Source: Clostridia bacterium (GTDB lineage Bacteria; Bacillota; Clostridia; Oscillospirales; Acutalibacteraceae). Taken from it: 56,893 nt of DNA. Below, in pieces: positions 7,251-15,098 of the stretch. A program made the translations under genes and the position numbers. The number at the start of each line of letters is the position of its first letter. Position 1 is the stretch's first letter. The notes beneath the pieces were generated by a model. The model saw nothing but the letters and a program-made list of their open reading frames with translations, was not told the origin of the DNA and searched no databases. The stretch is from contig JAFZOL010000008.1 of the NCBI GenBank assembly GCA_017550625.1, positions 1-56,893 of the forward strand, read 5' to 3'.

Positions 7251-8783
7251 ATGGAAGAGAAAATGACGGTCAGCGAATCGGAGCTGATCAAAGAGGCGCT
7301 CAAAGACACGGCGCCGGACCTTGCAAAAATCAAAGAGACGTGCCTTGCTTCGCTTAAAGGGGAAGAGACGAAGCACGCAAAACGCGCCGTGTTCGGGCGC
7401 CTCGCGGCGGCGGCGGCCGTGCTGCTCATAGTCGGCGCGTACGCCCTCGTGAAGAACCTGCCGAACAAGGACCCCGTCCTGCCGACCGAGCCTTCGCCGT
7501 CCGGGGAGCAGACCGACGCGCCTTCGGAGACGCTGCCGCCCGGAACGACCGAACCCGCCGGGGACCCGGTGGTGGGGGACGGCGTGCTCATCGCCGAGAT
7601 CGAGCGTTTGAACGCCGGGCTTTCCGCCTACGCGCAGGGCGCGTATTACCGCGTTTGGAATTTCTATGTGCCCGACAAAGAAGCAAACGGCCTGCCGAAC
7701 GAGATGCGCACCGCCCCGGACGCCGCCGCGTGCCCCGAGTATCAGCCGACGATGTACCGGGTCTCGGAAATGCACGCGCTGTATCCGTCCGGCGCGCCGA
7801 AGGCCGCGATCACGGACGCTTACCGCGCCGCAGCGAAAGAGACGCTTGCGCGCTTTCTCGGCGAACTTGGGATCACGCTCGACGACCTGCGGGAGACCGA
7901 CCCGGCGGAAAACGCCTCGTTCTTCCGTTTCAGGAACGGGCAGGAGGCCCTGCCTGCGGGCTGCCGGACGGAGGTGCACGAGGTGACGAACGGCGAGGAA
8001 GAAAACGGAGCCCACCCCGAGGAATATTTTCTTGCCGCGAATCCCGACGGCTCTTATCTGGTGCTCGCGAAGCCCGGGCACATAACCCTGCGGTATATCG
8101 GCGAGGCTTACGCCGGGGACTACGAAGCGCAGGACGCGCTGTTCGGGTCCGCCGAAGCCGCCCGCGCCACCGCGGCGAAGGACCCCTATCTTTCGGCGCT
8201 CTGCCGCCTTATCTGCGGCGAGGGGACCGTGACCGCCGCCGTGACGGAGGAAAGCCTCGGCCTCGAGGGCCTCGACAAGCTGGTCAGTTATAAGCTCTAT
8301 GCCGAAAACGACGACCCCGCCGCCGCGATGGAGAACTATTTGAGCCGCAGCGTCAGCCTGCATGCGCTGATCGAGAAAAACGATCCGCTCTCGCTGACAG
8401 CTCAGGCGGACTTCGACCTCGGGAACGAAGACGCGGACGACGAAAAGTGCGCGGACTTCCCTGCCGTGCCGTACGACAGGGCGCTGGAGCTCGCCAAGGC
8501 GCAGTATTTCGCCGATTTCGGCGTTTCGCCGACGCTCGTGACGTGCGAGCTCTTTTACAGCAGCACCGGCGACATGGAATACAGGGTGCCGGTATGGCGG
8601 TTCTGGTTCCGGCTCAACAATCTCGATTTCTGGCGGCAGCAGTATATCTCCGGCAGCGAGGAGCAGATGGAGGCCCAACGCGCGCGCGTCGACGACGTAT
8701 ACTTCTATTACGAGATGCGCATCCCGGCCTACGACCTGTCGTCCGTGTACGGGAATGAGGATCCGATGCAGGGGAACAGATAA
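7251..8783 (+). CDS. Membrane-anchored partner of the ECF sigma factor (possible anti-sigma)
   Basis: A 510-residue protein taken from the ATG at 7251, which has AAAGGAG 8 nt upstream; an in-frame GTG at 7242 overlaps that site and is less likely. Residues 1-45 are a charged cytoplasmic helix region, about 48-68 a single membrane segment (AAAAAVLLIVGAYAL), about 70-105 a Pro/Thr/Glu-rich spacer, and the remaining 400 residues an extracytoplasmic domain without a motif I recognise. The N-in, C-out topology and the position after sigma fit an anti-sigma or sensor role, but no zinc-binding anti-sigma (HxxxCxxC) motif is present. The function is inferred from context only. Confidence 0.75.
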   Translation: MEEKMTVSESELIKEALKDTAPDLAKIKETCLASLKGEETKHAKRAVFGRLAAAAAVLLIVGAYALVKNLPNKDPVLPTEPSPSGEQTDAPSETLPPGTTEPAGDPVVGDGVLIAEIERLNAGLSAYAQGAYYRVWNFYVPDKEANGLPNEMRTAPDAAACPEYQPTMYRVSEMHALYPSGAPKAAITDAYRAAAKETLARFLGELGITLDDLRETDPAENASFFRFRNGQEALPAGCRTEVHEVTNGEEENGAHPEEYFLAANPDGSYLVLAKPGHITLRYIGEAYAGDYEAQDALFGSAEAARATAAKDPYLSALCRLICGEGTVTAAVTEESLGLEGLDKLVSYKLYAENDDPAAAMENYLSRSVSLHALIEKNDPLSLTAQADFDLGNEDADDEKCADFPAVPYDRALELAKAQYFADFGVSPTLVTCELFYSSTGDMEYRVPVWRFWFRLNNLDFWRQQYISGSEEQMEAQRARVDDVYFYYEMRIPAYDLSSVYGNEDPMQGNR

Positions 8784-8870
8784 GCCGCGCAAAGCGCGGC
8801 GGGCGCACAGGGCGCACAGGGCCGAGGGCGCACAGGGCCGAGGGCGCACAGGGGGCGCGGATCCGCCGCG
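8784..8870. repeat. Hairpin plus GCGCACAGG/GGCCGAG tandem repeat (locus III, left)
   Basis: Right after the stop codon comes a hairpin GCCGCGC-AAA-GCGCGGC, then several copies of a GGCGCACAGG unit alternating with GGCCGAG. The mirror-image unit (CCCTGTGCGCC) ends the same intergenic region at 9313-9340. Confidence 0.7.
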
Positions 8871-8903
8871 CGGTATGGAATGCAAAACACAAAATGACGT
8901 GAT

Positions 8904-8946
8904 GAAGCCGGGGGTTCAACCGCACCTCCGGCTTCGTTGCTTTTTT
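8904..8946 (+). terminator. Intrinsic terminator of the sigma operon
   Basis: Stem GAAGCCGG (8904-8911) against CCGGCTTC (8928-8935), 16-nt loop, then GTTGC and a T6 run ending at 8946. Confidence 0.7.
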
Positions 8947-8955
8947 GATTCCCCG

Positions 8956-9133
8956 GTAGCGCGGCGATACCGCGCGGTCTCTTCCCGGTAGCGCGGCAGA
9001 CCTCTGCCGCTGAGAGAATGGATTTGCGGCTGTTGTTTCTCTTGGACGGCGGACATATCCAAAGTGCCCCGTCGCCCAACCAAAAGATATACCATTATTT
9101 TATCCATCGGGCGGCAGAGGTCTGCCGCGCTAC
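8956..9133. repeat. REP cluster: two direct and one inverted GTAG-foot hairpins
   Basis: Copy 1: GTAG at 8956, stem GCGCGG/CCGCGC with loop CGATA. Copy 2: GTAG at 8988, stem GCGGCAGA (8993-9000) against TCTGCCGC (9003-9010). Copy 3, inverted: stem 9111-9118/9121-9128 followed by CTAC at 9130-9133. Copies 2 and 3 form an inverted pair of 146 bp. The inner flank of copy 3 (a CGGGCGG...GGGCGACGGGGC segment on the minus strand) recurs next to the REP at 56379, so the family extends beyond the hairpin. Confidence 0.75.
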
Positions 9134-9187
9134 CGTTGAAACAAAGAACAAAGAGAAAGCCGGAGCTTTTATGAAGCCGCCGGGAAG

Positions 9188-9221
9188 AAAAACCGGACGG
9201 GGCGACGCCCCGTCCGTATTT
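9188..9221. terminator. GC palindrome with flanking T-runs, likely terminator of the UPF0371 gene
   Basis: CGGACGGGGCG (9194-9204) pairs with CGCCCCGTCCG (9206-9216). On the minus strand it is followed by GTTTTTCTTC, on the plus strand by TATTTTTG, so it can terminate both ways. The same palindrome occurs at 17991-18011, and shorter versions at 13629 and 6467. Confidence 0.65.
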
Positions 9222-9340
9222 TTGTATTTTATGCTTTGTATTTATTCTACGCGGCTCTGCCGCGTTCCCGTGCACCCGTGGGCCGTGCACCCGCCGCCGA
9301 AGGCGGCTTTTTCCCTGTGCGCCCTGTGCGCCCTCGGCCC
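9217..9340. repeat. Composite intergenic repeat cassette (locus III, right)
   Basis: In order: TTTGTATTTTATGCTTTGTA-type AT repeats, a CTACGCGGC-TCT-GCCGCG hairpin (about 9246-9262), a CCGTGCACCCGTGGGCCGTG-type run, a small hairpin CCGCC-GAA-GGCGG, and CCCTGTGCG repeats. No coding frame is credible. Confidence 0.7.
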
Positions 9341-10825
9341 TTATTTATGATACAGCTTATTCGAGAACGTGACCGGCTCCATGGTCATGTGCACGCCGAG
9401 GCGTTTGAAGGTGTTGGCGTCGGAGGTGTTGAGGATGACCGACGAATGCGCTTCGAGCCCGCGGAGCTTGGGCAGCTGCTCGATCGCGCGCTTGGCCATG
9501 GGGTTCGTGGCGGCGCAGATCGACAGGGCGATGAGCACCTCGTCGGCGTGCAGGCGCGGGTTGCGGTTGCCGAGCGCCTCGGTTTTGAGCTTCTGGATCG
9601 GCTCGATCACCGCGGGGGACAACAGCGGGATCTCGTCCGGGATGCGGGCGAGGTGCTTGAGGGCGTTGATCAGCATGGCGCTGGTGGCGCCGAGCAGGTC
9701 GCCGGTCTTGCCCGTGAGCAGAGCGCCGTCCTCGGTCTCGATCGCGGCGGCGGTGTCGCCGGTGGCGGCGGCTTTGTCGAGCGCTGCCTGCACCACGCGG
9801 CGGTCGTCGGCCGAAAGGTTCATGGAGTTCATGATGAGCTCGATGCGGTGCACCACCTGCTGGTCGCCGTGGCCGAGCTTGACGTTGCACGCGGCCTCGT
9901 AATAGCGGCGGATGACCTCCTGCTTCGCGGCGGCGCACACCACGTCGTCGTCCGCGATGCAATAGCCGATCATGTTCACGCCCATGTCGGTGGGAGATTT
10001 ATAGATCGACTCGCCCATGATCTTGGTCATGATCGCGCCGAGCACCGGGAACACCTCGACGTCGCGGTTATAGTTGACCGTGGTCACGCCGTAGGCCTCG
10101 AGATGGAAGGGGTCGATCATGTTCACGTCGTTGAGGTCGGCGGTGGCTGCCTCATACGCCATGTTGACGGGGTGTTTGAGGGGCAGGTTCCAGATCGGAA
10201 AGGTCTCGAACTTCGCGTAGCCGGCCTTGTTGCCGCGCTTATATTCGTGATAGAGCTGCGACAGGCAGGTCGCCATCTTGCCGGAGCCCGGGCCCGGGGC
10301 GGTGACGACCACCAGCGGGCGCGTGGTCTCGATGTAGTCGTTTTTGCCGTAGCCGTCGTCGGACACGATGAGCGGCACGTTGGCGGGGTAATCGGGGATG
10401 ACGTAGTGGCGGTAGACGCGCATGCCGAGCGTTTCGAGGCGCTTCTGGAACTGCACGGCGCCGGGCTGGTCGGAAAAATGCGTGATGCAAACGCTGCCGA
10501 CATACAGCCCGAACTCGCGGAACTCGTCGATGAGGCGCAGGGTGTCGGCGTCGTAGGTGATGCCGAGGTCCCCCCGGCGCTTGTTCTTTTCGATCGCGTC
10601 GGCGGACACCACGATCACGATCTCGGCGTCGTCCTTCATTTCATAGAGCATGTGCATCTTCGCGTCCGGCTGAAAGCCCGGCAGCACGCGCGAGGCGTGA
10701 TAGTCGTCGAACAGCTTGCCGCCGAATTCCAGATACAGCTTGCCGCCGAACAGCGCGATGCGGTCGCGGATGTTTTTGGTCTGCAGCTCGAGATACTTCT
10801 GATGGTCAAAGCCCGGTTTTTTCAT
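9341..10825 (-). CDS. UPF0371/DUF1846 family protein
   Basis: A 494-residue protein clearly of the UPF0371 (DUF1846) family, which is widespread in Firmicutes and lacks a proven function. Family features seen: the N-terminal GFDHQKYLELQTKNIRDRI, the Gly-rich nucleotide-binding-like loop APGPGSGKMATCLSQLYHEY around residue 190, and the conserved DPFHLEAYG and YNRDVEVFP blocks. Full length, cytoplasmic, no membrane segment. GGGAGGCGCCGAT precedes the ATG. It is monocistronic, with its own promoter (10863-10891) and a palindromic terminator downstream. The family is certain; the activity is not known. Confidence 0.93.
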   Translation of the reverse strand: MKKPGFDHQKYLELQTKNIRDRIALFGGKLYLEFGGKLFDDYHASRVLPGFQPDAKMHMLYEMKDDAEIVIVVSADAIEKNKRRGDLGITYDADTLRLIDEFREFGLYVGSVCITHFSDQPGAVQFQKRLETLGMRVYRHYVIPDYPANVPLIVSDDGYGKNDYIETTRPLVVVTAPGPGSGKMATCLSQLYHEYKRGNKAGYAKFETFPIWNLPLKHPVNMAYEAATADLNDVNMIDPFHLEAYGVTTVNYNRDVEVFPVLGAIMTKIMGESIYKSPTDMGVNMIGYCIADDDVVCAAAKQEVIRRYYEAACNVKLGHGDQQVVHRIELIMNSMNLSADDRRVVQAALDKAAATGDTAAAIETEDGALLTGKTGDLLGATSAMLINALKHLARIPDEIPLLSPAVIEPIQKLKTEALGNRNPRLHADEVLIALSICAATNPMAKRAIEQLPKLRGLEAHSSVILNTSDANTFKRLGVHMTMEPVTFSNKLYHK

Positions 10826-10862
10826 ATCGGCGCCTCCCGTCCATTTCGCTTTACGGGAAACA

Positions 10863-10891
10863 AGTATACCACGTTATGCGCTTTTTGTCTA
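10863..10891 (-). promoter_or_regulatory. Sigma-A promoter of the UPF0371 gene
   Basis: Minus strand: -35 TAGACA (10886-10891), 17-nt spacer, -10 TATACT (10863-10868). Confidence 0.75.
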
Positions 10892-10922
10892 TAAAAAACG
10901 GCAAAGAAAATGGGAATGGGAA

Positions 10923-10951
10923 TTGTTTTTTTTCGCCCGCCGTGCTAAAAT
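10923..10951 (+). promoter_or_regulatory. Sigma-A promoter of the glycosidase operon
   Basis: -35 TTGTTT (10923-10928), 17-nt spacer, -10 TAAAAT (10946-10951), then GAAAGGAG before the ATG at 10982. Confidence 0.65.
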
Positions 10952-10981
10952 GAAGACAGAAAACCGAAAGGAGCCGATCCT

Positions 10982-12217
10982 ATGTCCGACTTAAAACCCT
11001 GTGCCTGTCAACTGGAGTTTCTGGACTGGGAGTTCGGGCTCTTTTTCCATTTCGGCGTCCGCACGTTCCACGAGGGCCGCGCCGACTGGGACGAAGTGTA
11101 TATGGACCCCGCGGCCTTCGACCCCGCGAACCTCGACTGCCGCCAATGGGCGGACACGGCGAAAAGGGCGGGCGCGAACTACTGCATCCTCACCGCCAAG
11201 CACCACGACGGCTTCGCCTTATGGCAGACCGAGACGACCGACTACGGCGTTCGTGCCGCGAAGTGGAAAGGCGGCAAAGGCGACGTCGTAAAAGAATTCA
11301 CCGACGCGTGCAGAGAAATGGGGCTCAAAACGGGGCTTTACTACTCCCCCGCCGAGTTCGGCAGCGTCAAACGCGCGCCCGAAGAATACGACGAATACTT
11401 CATCGCGCAGATCACCGAACTTCTGACGCGCTACGGCAAGATCGACTACCTGTGGTTCGACGGCTGCGGCGCGGGCGGGCACCGGTTCGACAGCCGGCGC
11501 ATCGTCGACACGATACGCAGCCTGCAGCCGGAGATATTGCTCTTCAACCTCTGGGACCCCGACGTCGGCTGGATCGGCAACGAACAGGGCGTCGCGCCCG
11601 AGGACCGGCGCTACGCGACCCTGCTGCCCGCCGAAAACGCCGTGCGCGGCGAGAACCCGCGCTTTCTGCCGTATGAGTGCGACTGCAAGATCCGCCCGAA
11701 TAACTGGTTCTGGAGCCGCAACGACGCCGACACTTTACGCAGTATCGACGAGATCGAGGGGCTGTACGACTTATCCGTCGGGCGCGGGTGCAACCTGCTT
11801 TTGAACGTCGGGCCCGACGACCGGGGGCTGCTGCCCGAACGCGACGCCGCAACGCTTGCCGCCTTCGGCGAACGGCTCAGAGAACGCTTCGCCTCTCCTC
11901 TGCCCGTGAAAACGGAGGTCCATGAGGACGGCGTGCTGCTCACGCTTGACGAGCCCTCGCCCGCCAACACTTTGGTGTTGGAAGAGGACCTGACCGCGGG
12001 CGAAAAAATCAACGCGTTTTCGGTGTTTTTCCGCCTCGGGGAAAAGGAGTTTCTGCTGGCGCACGGCCACACCGTCGGGCACAAGCGGATCGTCCGCTTC
12101 CCCGTTCTCCTGCTCGGCGACGGCAGCGAGCTGTTCATCCGGCTGACCGACGCCGACCCCGGCGCGCGGCTCAAAGACATCAGGCTCTATTTTGATCGGA
12201 GGGATCATGATGCATAA
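10982..12217 (+). CDS. GH29 family alpha-L-fucosidase-like glycosidase
   Basis: A 411-residue protein of glycoside hydrolase family 29. Family marks in order: FGLFFHFGVRTF (entry strand of the barrel), ILTAKHHDGFALW near residue 65, LKTGLYYSPAEF near 115, and YLWFDGCGAG near 157, whose Asp is the expected nucleophile. A C-terminal part after about residue 300 looks like a beta-sandwich. No signal peptide is seen, so it should act on imported fucosides. GH29 enzymes remove terminal L-fucose from glycans; the exact linkage is unknown. GAAAGGAG is the ribosome binding site. The next gene overlaps it by 8 nt and encodes a secreted GH5, which suggests outside cutting followed by inside trimming. 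Confidence 0.88.
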   Translation: MSDLKPCACQLEFLDWEFGLFFHFGVRTFHEGRADWDEVYMDPAAFDPANLDCRQWADTAKRAGANYCILTAKHHDGFALWQTETTDYGVRAAKWKGGKGDVVKEFTDACREMGLKTGLYYSPAEFGSVKRAPEEYDEYFIAQITELLTRYGKIDYLWFDGCGAGGHRFDSRRIVDTIRSLQPEILLFNLWDPDVGWIGNEQGVAPEDRRYATLLPAENAVRGENPRFLPYECDCKIRPNNWFWSRNDADTLRSIDEIEGLYDLSVGRGCNLLLNVGPDDRGLLPERDAATLAAFGERLRERFASPLPVKTEVHEDGVLLTLDEPSPANTLVLEEDLTAGEKINAFSVFFRLGEKEFLLAHGHTVGHKRIVRFPVLLLGDGSELFIRLTDADPGARLKDIRLYFDRRDHDA

Positions 12218-13457
12218 ACGTATCCGTATTATCCTGTCGCTCGTGCTCACGGCCGCGACGCTCTTCTGTTCGGTCGGCTTCGCGTTCGCCGCGAACCCCG
12301 GCAGGGCGCTCACGGACGACGACTATCTTACAGCGTCCGGCAGAAACCTTGTCAACCGCCGCGGCGAAGTGGTGACGCTGCACGGGCTGAACCTCGGCGC
12401 GTGGCTCGTGTGGGAGGACTGGCTCAACCCCTATGAGGAGGCCACCGACCACTACGACGTGCTCGAAAAGCTCACAAACCGCTTCGGCGTCGAAAAGGCC
12501 TATGAGCTGATGGATATCTATTACGATAACTTCATCACCGAATACGACCTCGACGAGATCGCCGCCATGGGCTTCAACTGCGTGCGCGTGCCGTTCTGGT
12601 ACCGCAACTTCTATTACGACGACGCCGGCACGAAGATCCTCGACGAAAACGGGAACTGGGATTTCCGCCGCCTCGACTGGGTCGTGGAAGAGGCCGGCAA
12701 ACGCGGGCTCTACGTGATCCTCGACATGCACGGCGCGCCCGGCTTCCAGAGCGACGCCCCGCATTCGGGCAAGGGCAATTCCTGCGGCCTGTTCACCGAA
12801 GACGAGCAGGGCGAGTTCTACCGCGCGCTCACGAAAGAGCTCTGGACCGCGATCGCCGAGCGCTTCAGGGGCAACCCCGCCGTGGCGATGTACGACCTAT
12901 TAAACGAACCCATGTGCGACGTGGACGCGGGCGAGGTGGAGCGCAGGATCAATAACGAGGGCATCTACACCGAGCTCTACGACACCGTACGCGCCGCCGA
13001 CCCGGACCACGTCATCACGCTCGAGTGCATCTGGACGGCCGCCGCCCTGCCGCACAAATGGGTGAAGGGCTGGAAGAACGTGGTGTATCAGGTGCATTTC
13101 TATCAGAACTCGAACTTCGTGTTCAATTTGTTCGTGTATCTCACGCGCATGTATTATTTCGACGTGCCGCTGTTCATGGGCGAATATTACCCCCACAAGC
13201 AGACCACGTGGAAAAACTGCTTTACCACGATGCAGAAGACCAAATTCGGCTGGACGCTGTGGACCTATAAGGCCACGGGCCACGGGATGTGGTCGTCTGA
13301 CTGGTGCATCAAGGGCTCGAAGGACGGCTTCTGGCGCGCGAAGATTGAGACCGACTCGTTCGAGGACATCGCCTATAAGTGGGGCGAACGCCAGCGCACC
13401 GAAGTGGGGTTCCGGGATACCGGGCACTATGACATGAATGTTAAGGAGTTCGTTTGA
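12210..13457 (+). CDS. Secreted GH5 family glycoside hydrolase
   Basis: A 415-residue protein. The ATG at 12210 is chosen because GGAGGG lies 6 nt upstream; the adjacent ATG at 12207 and a TTG at 12192 are less well spaced. Residues 1-27 are a signal peptide (cleavage after AFA). The mature part is a GH5 (cellulase superfamily) barrel: NLGAWLVWEDW, NCVRVPFWYRNFYY, YVILDMHGAPGFQ, LLNEP with the acid/base Glu at about 233, and FMGEYYP with the nucleophile Glu at about 325. All key residues are present. The substrate (beta-glucan, mannan or other) cannot be read. Translation is coupled to the fucosidase by an 8-nt overlap. Confidence 0.9.
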   Translation: MHKRIRIILSLVLTAATLFCSVGFAFAANPGRALTDDDYLTASGRNLVNRRGEVVTLHGLNLGAWLVWEDWLNPYEEATDHYDVLEKLTNRFGVEKAYELMDIYYDNFITEYDLDEIAAMGFNCVRVPFWYRNFYYDDAGTKILDENGNWDFRRLDWVVEEAGKRGLYVILDMHGAPGFQSDAPHSGKGNSCGLFTEDEQGEFYRALTKELWTAIAERFRGNPAVAMYDLLNEPMCDVDAGEVERRINNEGIYTELYDTVRAADPDHVITLECIWTAAALPHKWVKGWKNVVYQVHFYQNSNFVFNLFVYLTRMYYFDVPLFMGEYYPHKQTTWKNCFTTMQKTKFGWTLWTYKATGHGMWSSDWCIKGSKDGFWRAKIETDSFEDIAYKWGERQRTEVGFRDTGHYDMNVKEFV

Positions 13458-13768
13458 CGATTTTGCGACAAAATTGAGGGGCCAGAGGCCAGGGGGACGA
13501 GGATTCGCCGCCGACGGTGTCGGATGAAGGCGAACCGCAGTCCGGAGAAAACAACGAGAGTGCCGAGCGCTCCAAGCGAAGGCAGGCGACTATGTTTTCG
13601 ACTGGCCAAGAATGAAAACACAGAATTACGGACGGGCTCGCCGTCCGTGCAAAACGAAATGCCGAAAATCCCTTTGCGCAGCGGCAGAGGTCTGCCGCGC
13701 TACCGGGAAGAATGTGCGCGGCTGTGCCGCGCCCCCTGGCCCCCGGCCTCTGGCCTCTGGCCCCTGAC
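13458..13768. repeat. Composite intergenic repeat cassette (locus IV) with one REP hairpin
   Basis: No gene is seen in about 310 bp between the convergent GH5 gene and rplL. It holds a GGCCAGAGGCCAGGGG run, an ACGGACGGG-CT-CGCCGTCCGT hairpin (about 13629-13648), an inverted REP copy (stem 13681-13688/13691-13698, CTAC 13700-13703) preceded by a segment similar to the one at 56840, a GCGCGGC-TGT-GCCGCG hairpin, and a CCTCTGGCCTCTGG run. Confidence 0.7.
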
Positions 13769-13802
13769 AAAAAAACGGCCGTCTTGCGACGGTCGTTTTT
13801 TT
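13769..13802. terminator. Terminator of the rplJ-rplL operon (bidirectional)
   Basis: Nine-bp stem ACGGCCGTC (13775-13783) against GACGGTCGT (13788-13796), loop TTGC, with A7 on one side and T7 on the other. It closes rplL on the minus strand and could also stop reading from the GH5 side. Confidence 0.9.
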
Positions 13803-13815
13803 GTCAATACCGATC

Positions 13816-14196
13816 TTATTTGAGTTCGACCTTGGCGCCGGCCTCTTCGAGCTTTTTCTTGAGCTCTTCAGCCTCGTCCTTGCCGAGGGCTTCCTTGAGG
13901 GTCTTGGGAGCGCCTTCGACGGTGGCCTTCGCCTCAGCGAGGCCCTGGCCGGTGATCTCACGGACGACCTTGATGACCTTGATCTTGGCAGCGGCGTCAA
14001 AGCCGGCAAGAACGACGTCAAACTCGGTCTTCTCTTCGACGGGAGCAGCGGCAGCGGCGGCGGGGCCGGCAGCCACGACGGCAGCGGCAGCGCTGACGCC
14101 GAATCTCTCTTCGACTTCTTTCACAAGCTCTGCAAGCTCCAGCACGGAGAGAGCAGCAACTTCATCAACGATAGCGGTAATCTTTTCGGATGCCAT
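13816..14196 (-). CDS. rplL: 50S ribosomal protein L7/L12
   Basis: A 126-residue L7/L12, the stalk protein that recruits translation GTPases. The N-terminal dimerisation helices (about 1-32, [19 protein letters not shown]), an Ala/Pro/Glu hinge (about 36-55) and the C-terminal domain (about 57-126, ending [10 protein letters not shown] with the conserved [18 protein letters not shown] face) are all present. Normal length. It follows rplJ by 41 nt and is ended by a strong terminator. rpoB, which follows rplL in most Firmicutes, is not found downstream here. Confidence 0.97.
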   Translation of the reverse strand: MASEKITAIVDEVAALSVLELAELVKEVEERFGVSAAAAVVAAGPAAAAAAPVEEKTEFDVVLAGFDAAAKIKVIKVVREITGQGLAEAKATVEGAPKTLKEALGKDEAEELKKKLEEAGAKVELK

Positions 14197-14237
14197 GATA
14201 AATTTCCTCCAATTAATTTTTGAAAAATTGTGCCGGA

Positions 14238-14858
14238 TTATTCGGCTGCTGCTTCCTCAGCGGGAGCGGCGGGCTCCTCAGCGGGAGCCTCAGCGGGGGC
14301 CGCTTCTTCAGCGGGAGCCTCGGCGGGGGCGGCGGCCTCCTCGGCGGGAGCTTCATCTGCGCCTTCGTTCTTCTTATCAACGAGTGCCTGGATGGCTCTG
14401 GCAAGGGACGCCATGGGCGCTGCGAACACGTACGCGACCTTGGTAAGGAGTTCTTCCTTGGACGGCAGCTTCGCGAGCTCGTCCAGCTTATCGAGGCTGA
14501 TGACCTCGCCGTCGATGAAGCCGGTCTTCACCTTGAAGTTATCGTGCTTCTCGGCGAACTTCGAAAGGATACGGGCGGCTGCCACGTAATCCTCGCTGCT
14601 GGTCGCAATCGCGGTGGTGCCGTTGAGCTGATCGTCCATCGCGGCGAGGGCGGTGCCGTCGATCGCGAGACGGATCAGGGTGTTCTTGGCCACGGAGTAG
14701 TGCACGCCCGCTTCTCTGAGTTCCTTACGAAGCTTGGTGTCGTCCTCCACCGTGATGCCCTTATAGTCCACGACCACGCCCGCAACAGCGGCGTCGATGC
14801 GTTCTTTCAGAGCGGCGACCTTGACCTTCTTTTCTTCTAATACCTTTGCGCTTGGCAA
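14238..14858 (-). CDS. rplJ: 50S ribosomal protein L10 with Ala/Pro/Glu-rich tail
   Basis: A 206-residue L10, the stalk base that holds L7/L12 dimers. The core (residues 1-163: [39 protein letters not shown]) is typical, including the C-terminal helix that binds L7/L12. Residues 164-206 are an extra low-complexity tail of [12 protein letters not shown]-type units, so the protein is about 35-40 residues longer than usual. The gene is preceded by an L10 leader RNA and its own promoter, the classic autogenous control in which L10-(L12)4 binds the leader. Confidence 0.96.
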   Translation of the reverse strand: MPSAKVLEEKKVKVAALKERIDAAVAGVVVDYKGITVEDDTKLRKELREAGVHYSVAKNTLIRLAIDGTALAAMDDQLNGTTAIATSSEDYVAAARILSKFAEKHDNFKVKTGFIDGEVISLDKLDELAKLPSKEELLTKVAYVFAAPMASLARAIQALVDKKNEGADEAPAEEAAAPAEAPAEEAAPAEAPAEEPAAPAEEAAAE

Positions 14859-14878
14859 ATTGTTTCACCTGCCTTATC

Positions 14879-15006
14879 TACGACTTGTTCGGGCAAACGC
14901 AAAGCCCTCTTCCGGCAGAGGAAGAGGGCATAAAATCACTGAGATTTAAGCTCCATTCCTCGGCAGGCGGACAGAGTCCTTACGCGGTTGCACCTGCTGT
15001 CTTTAG
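14879..15006 (-). ncRNA. Ribosomal protein L10 leader
   Basis: The minus-strand 5' UTR of rplJ shows the L10-leader pattern: AAGACAGCAGGTG near the 5' end, a CCTGCCGAGG block, GCTTAAATCTCAGTGA, and a hairpin GCCCTCTTCC-TCTGCC-GGAAGAGGGC (14904-14929) followed by TTTGCGTTTG that may act as the attenuator stem. In the known family, L10 bound to L7/L12 recognises the kink-turn part and represses rplJL. Confidence 0.85.
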
Positions 15007-15020
15007 AACAGCACTTTGTT

Positions 15021-15049
15021 ACTATACCACAGAGCTTTCGCCCTGTCAA
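15021..15049 (-). promoter_or_regulatory. Sigma-A promoter of rplJ-rplL
   Basis: Minus strand: -35 TTGACA (15044-15049), 17-nt spacer, -10 TATAGT (15021-15026). It places the transcript start near the first base of the L10 leader. Confidence 0.9.
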
Positions 15050-15060
15050 GTACTTTTTTT

Positions 15061-15087
15061 CACGGGAGAAGTTTTTATTCTCCCGTG
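15061..15087. other. Perfect hairpin after rplA
   Basis: CACGGGAGAA (15061-15070) pairs with TTCTCCCGTG (15078-15087), with a 7-nt loop. On the minus strand it is followed by A7, not T, so it is not a classic terminator. It may be an mRNA 3' stabiliser or processing site between rplA and the rplJ promoter. Confidence 0.6.
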
Positions 15088-15098
15088 CGGGACCGAAC

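Noticed and set aside
7020-8885. A 621-codon minus-strand frame over the sigma factor and its partner
   Set aside because: Arg/His-rich mirror sequence with no start site; the plus-strand sigma factor is unmistakable.
9236-10894. A 552-codon plus-strand frame over the UPF0371 gene
   Set aside because: It is a mirror of a conserved family protein, begins inside repeat sequence and has no ribosome binding site.
14366-14446. A possible frameshift at the end of rplJ, because the tail looks foreign
   Set aside because: The frame stays open with consistent APAEEA units and ends in a normal stop 41 nt before rplL; it reads as a real extension.
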